Assembly: GCA_003662205.1 (NCBI GenBank)
Contig: QMXQ01000079.1
Location: 1-7,020, forward strand
Length of the DNA stretch: 7,020 nt
Direction of reading: 5' to 3'
From: Candidatus Bathyarchaeota archaeon
GTDB taxonomy: Archaea; Thermoproteota; Bathyarchaeia; TCS64
Shown: one piece after another, positions 5,348-7,020 of the stretch
How positions within the stretch are numbered: position 1 is the stretch's first letter
Layout: each line of letters begins with the position of its first letter
The notes under the pieces: generated by a model
Seen by the model: only the letters and a program-made list of their open reading frames with translations
Database searches by the model: none
What the model was told of the DNA's origin: nothing
Program-made: the position numbers and the translations under genes

Positions 5348-5986
5348 CTACCTCTCGACGTATCTCCCCCTCCTCTCGATCTCCCTCATCCTGCGCAGGG
5401 CCTCGTCCGCCTCGCCGCCCATGGCGCTCCTGTAGCCCTCCTCGAAGGCTTTGAAGAGCTCGTCGGCGTGGCTGAAGTGGGTGCTCGTCAGCATCCGCCT
5501 CATCAGATGGAGGTCAACCCCCCTCTTCTCCGCCTCCGAGGAGACCTCGCCTAGGCCGAAGTCGACGAAGACGACGGAGTCCCCGGCCCGGATCATATTG
5601 GAGGTGGTGAGGTCGCCGTGGATGACCCCCGCCCTGTGCAGCCGCCCGGCCTGGACGCCGATGAGGCGGAACAGGCGTCTCCGCTCGTCCCCGCTGAGGC
5701 GCTGCACGATCTCCCTCACCTTGACCCCGTCCACGTACTCCATGACGATGGTCGCCCCCTCGGGGTCGACCTGGTAGATGACGGGGGTGGGGACGCCCGC
5801 CTCCTTCGCCCTGTGGATGATGTCCGCCTCGTGGATGGTCCTGTAGCGGCGTATCGCCCTGTCCAGCTCCGGGTGCCTGTACCTCTTCTCTCCCCGTCTC
5901 TTGATGAGGACCCTCCTGCCGTTCCAGTCGGGGTCGAGCCAGAGGTCCGCCTCCGCCCCCTTCGCTATGAGCCTCAGCCCCTCCAT
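5348..5986 (-). CDS. bud32: KEOPS subunit Bud32, atypical small protein kinase/ATPase
   Basis: RIO-like small kinase of the KEOPS complex. It binds Kae1, and its ATPase activity supports t6A formation on tRNA. The 212-residue length is typical of a free-standing Bud32. Visible motifs are KGAEADLW at 9-16 (degenerate glycine loop), the nucleotide-binding Lys29 in VLIKRR, RYRHPELD at 35-42, MEYVDG at 82-87, the catalytic HGDLTTSN at 123-130 (Asp125) and DFGLG at 142-146 (metal-binding Asp142). The C-terminus is basic (IERRGRYVER), as in other Bud32 proteins. The ATG at 5986 is preceded by GGAGG and overlaps the end of kae1 by 13 bp. In many euryarchaea these two are fused; here a stop and a restart separate them, so coupled translation probably keeps them in step. 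Confidence 0.96.
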   Translation of the reverse strand: MEGLRLIAKGAEADLWLDPDWNGRRVLIKRRGEKRYRHPELDRAIRRYRTIHEADIIHRAKEAGVPTPVIYQVDPEGATIVMEYVDGVKVREIVQRLSGDERRRLFRLIGVQAGRLHRAGVIHGDLTTSNMIRAGDSVVFVDFGLGEVSSEAEKRGVDLHLMRRMLTSTHFSHADELFKAFEEGYRSAMGGEADEALRRMREIERRGRYVER

Positions 5987-6984
5987 GGAACCTCCACCTC
6001 GTCAAGCCTCCAGCGGCTGTCGATGTAGCTCGTCTCGATGGGAGTTTCGACGCCGCTCATGTAGGCGATCAACCCCGTCCAGGCGATCATGGCGCCGTTG
6101 TCCGTCGCGTAGCCCAGCGGGACGAAGCTGGGCGCTGCGCCGTGCTCCTCGGCGATGCACCTCACGACGGCGCGCAGCCTCTTGTTGGCGGCGACGCCCC
6201 CCGTCAGCAGCAGCTCCCCCTTCCCCGTGTGCGCCAGGGCCCGCTCCGTCACCTCGCCGAGCATGGCGTAGGCCACCTCCTGGAGGCTGAAGCAGAGGTC
6301 CTCCAGCCGCCACCTGCCGCTGCGAAGCTCCTGGACGACGGCGGTGAGGAGGCCGCTGAAGCTGAGATCCATCCCCTTGACGACATAGGGGAGCGGGATC
6401 AGCCTCTCGCCCTTGAGGGCGAGCTTCTCGATGGCCGGTCCGCCGGGGTAGGGGAGACCCGCCTCGCGGGCGAAGACGTCGAGGCAGTTGCCGACGGCTA
6501 TGTCCAGGGTCTCGCCGAAGACCCGGTAGCGGCCCGCCTCGAAGCCGGAGACGATGGTGTTCCCGCCGGAGACGTAGAGGGTGAGGGGGTCCTCCGCGCC
6601 GGTGGCCAGCCGCCCGATCTCGATGTGGGCGACGCAATGGTTGACGCCGACCAGCGGCACCCCCAGGTACGCCGCCAGGGCCCGGGCGGCGGTGGCCCCC
6701 GTCCTCAGGCACGGCCCCATGCCGGGGCCCTGGGAGAAGGCGACGATGTCGAGGTCGCCGGCCCCGATCCCCGCCGTCCTCAGGGCCTTGGTGAGGAGGT
6801 TGCCGATCTCGGCGGCGTGGTGGCGCGCCGCCTCCCTCGGGTGGATGCCTCCCTCGGGGGGGATGTGGACGCTCACCTCGTTGGCGAGGATGGAGCCGTC
6901 TGAGGCTGCGACGCCGACGCCGAGGTTGTCGGCGGTGGACTCGATGCCGAGGCAGATCAGACGGTCGACGGCCCCCACCTTCAA
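5974..6984 (-). CDS. kae1: KEOPS catalytic subunit Kae1 (tRNA N6-threonylcarbamoyltransferase)
   Basis: Transfers the threonylcarbamoyl group from threonylcarbamoyl-AMP (made by Sua5, not in this window) to A37 of ANN-decoding tRNAs. It is an ASKHA-fold protein of 336 residues, the normal length for a Kae1 without fused kinase. Motifs: GIESTADN at 13-20, HPREAARHHA at 48-57, FSQGPGMGPCLRTG at 83-96, the metal-binding NHCVAH at 115-120, YVSGGNT at 137-143, DVFAREAGLPYPGGP further on, and TDNGAMIA at 294-301 with the last metal ligand. The start is TTG at 6984; an in-frame GTG at 6978 is an alternative. A TATA-like box at 7004-7013 predicts initiation near 6982, so the message may be leaderless or nearly so. 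First gene of the unit with bud32 and the XTP pyrophosphatase. Confidence 0.97.
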   Translation of the reverse strand: MKVGAVDRLICLGIESTADNLGVGVAASDGSILANEVSVHIPPEGGIHPREAARHHAAEIGNLLTKALRTAGIGAGDLDIVAFSQGPGMGPCLRTGATAARALAAYLGVPLVGVNHCVAHIEIGRLATGAEDPLTLYVSGGNTIVSGFEAGRYRVFGETLDIAVGNCLDVFAREAGLPYPGGPAIEKLALKGERLIPLPYVVKGMDLSFSGLLTAVVQELRSGRWRLEDLCFSLQEVAYAMLGEVTERALAHTGKGELLLTGGVAANKRLRAVVRCIAEEHGAAPSFVPLGYATDNGAMIAWTGLIAYMSGVETPIETSYIDSRWRLDEVEVPWRG

Positions 6985-7003
6985 GCAGAAGGGAGGGAGA
7001 ATC

Positions 7004-7013
7004 GATAAAAACC
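7004..7013 (-). promoter_or_regulatory. TATA-like promoter of the kae1 unit
   Basis: Minus-strand GGTTTTTATC at 7013-7004, preceded by the palindrome CCTATAGG at 7019-7012. It shares the core AGGTTTTTA with the S15 promoter. Its centre lies about 24-26 bp before the kae1 TTG at 6984, leaving almost no leader. Only a few bases remain before the window edge, so the upstream part is unseen. Confidence 0.5.
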
Positions 7014-7020
7014 TATAGGA

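Overview
This window looks like archaeal chromosome with high GC. The evidence is an archaeal/eukaryotic-type ribosomal protein pair (S3Ae and the long archaeal S15), three subunits of the KEOPS tRNA-modification complex (Kae1, Bud32, Pcc1), an archaeal RecJ-like DHH nuclease, TATA/BRE-like promoters and frequent TTG starts. Kae1 and Bud32 are separate overlapping genes, whereas many euryarchaea fuse them. Together with the high GC this would suit a TACK-type lineage such as Bathyarchaeia, but that placement is a guess.

All eight protein genes lie on the minus strand, so they are read from high to low coordinates. Unit 1 (about 7013 to 4795) is kae1, bud32 and an XTP/dITP pyrophosphatase. Kae1 and bud32 overlap by 13 bp and the third gene follows after 10 bp. 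Unit 2 (about 4793 to 2601) has its own TATA-like element and carries rpsO (S15), a recJ-like DHH nuclease 11 bp later, and pcc1, which overlaps the nuclease by 26 bp. Unit 3 (about 2084 to 1445) is the ribosomal protein S3Ae gene alone with its own promoter. Unit 4 (about 1428 to 1) is a small polymerase-beta-type nucleotidyltransferase followed, with a 4-bp GTGA overlap, by a phosphoglucomutase/phosphomannomutase-family enzyme cut by the window edge.

The only long gap without a protein gene is 2021-2600. Next to S3Ae it holds the S3Ae promoter and an AT-richer spacer. Its second half, about 2331-2556, can fold as one closed structure: an 11-bp perfect terminal helix, a stacked 8-bp perfect helix, and several internal hairpins. 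A TATA-like element lies about 25 bp upstream on the plus strand. I read this as a plus-strand structured RNA, the only plus-strand gene in the window. I see no signature of SRP RNA, RNase P RNA or tRNA. Part of it resembles the 5' half of group II intron domain I, but domain V and a reverse transcriptase are absent. This is the most interesting element here.

Taken together, the window is a translation-linked housekeeping neighbourhood: tRNA t6A synthesis (KEOPS), two ribosomal proteins, nucleotide-pool cleaning and a RecJ-like nuclease, plus a sugar-phosphate mutase module and one unexplained RNA locus.
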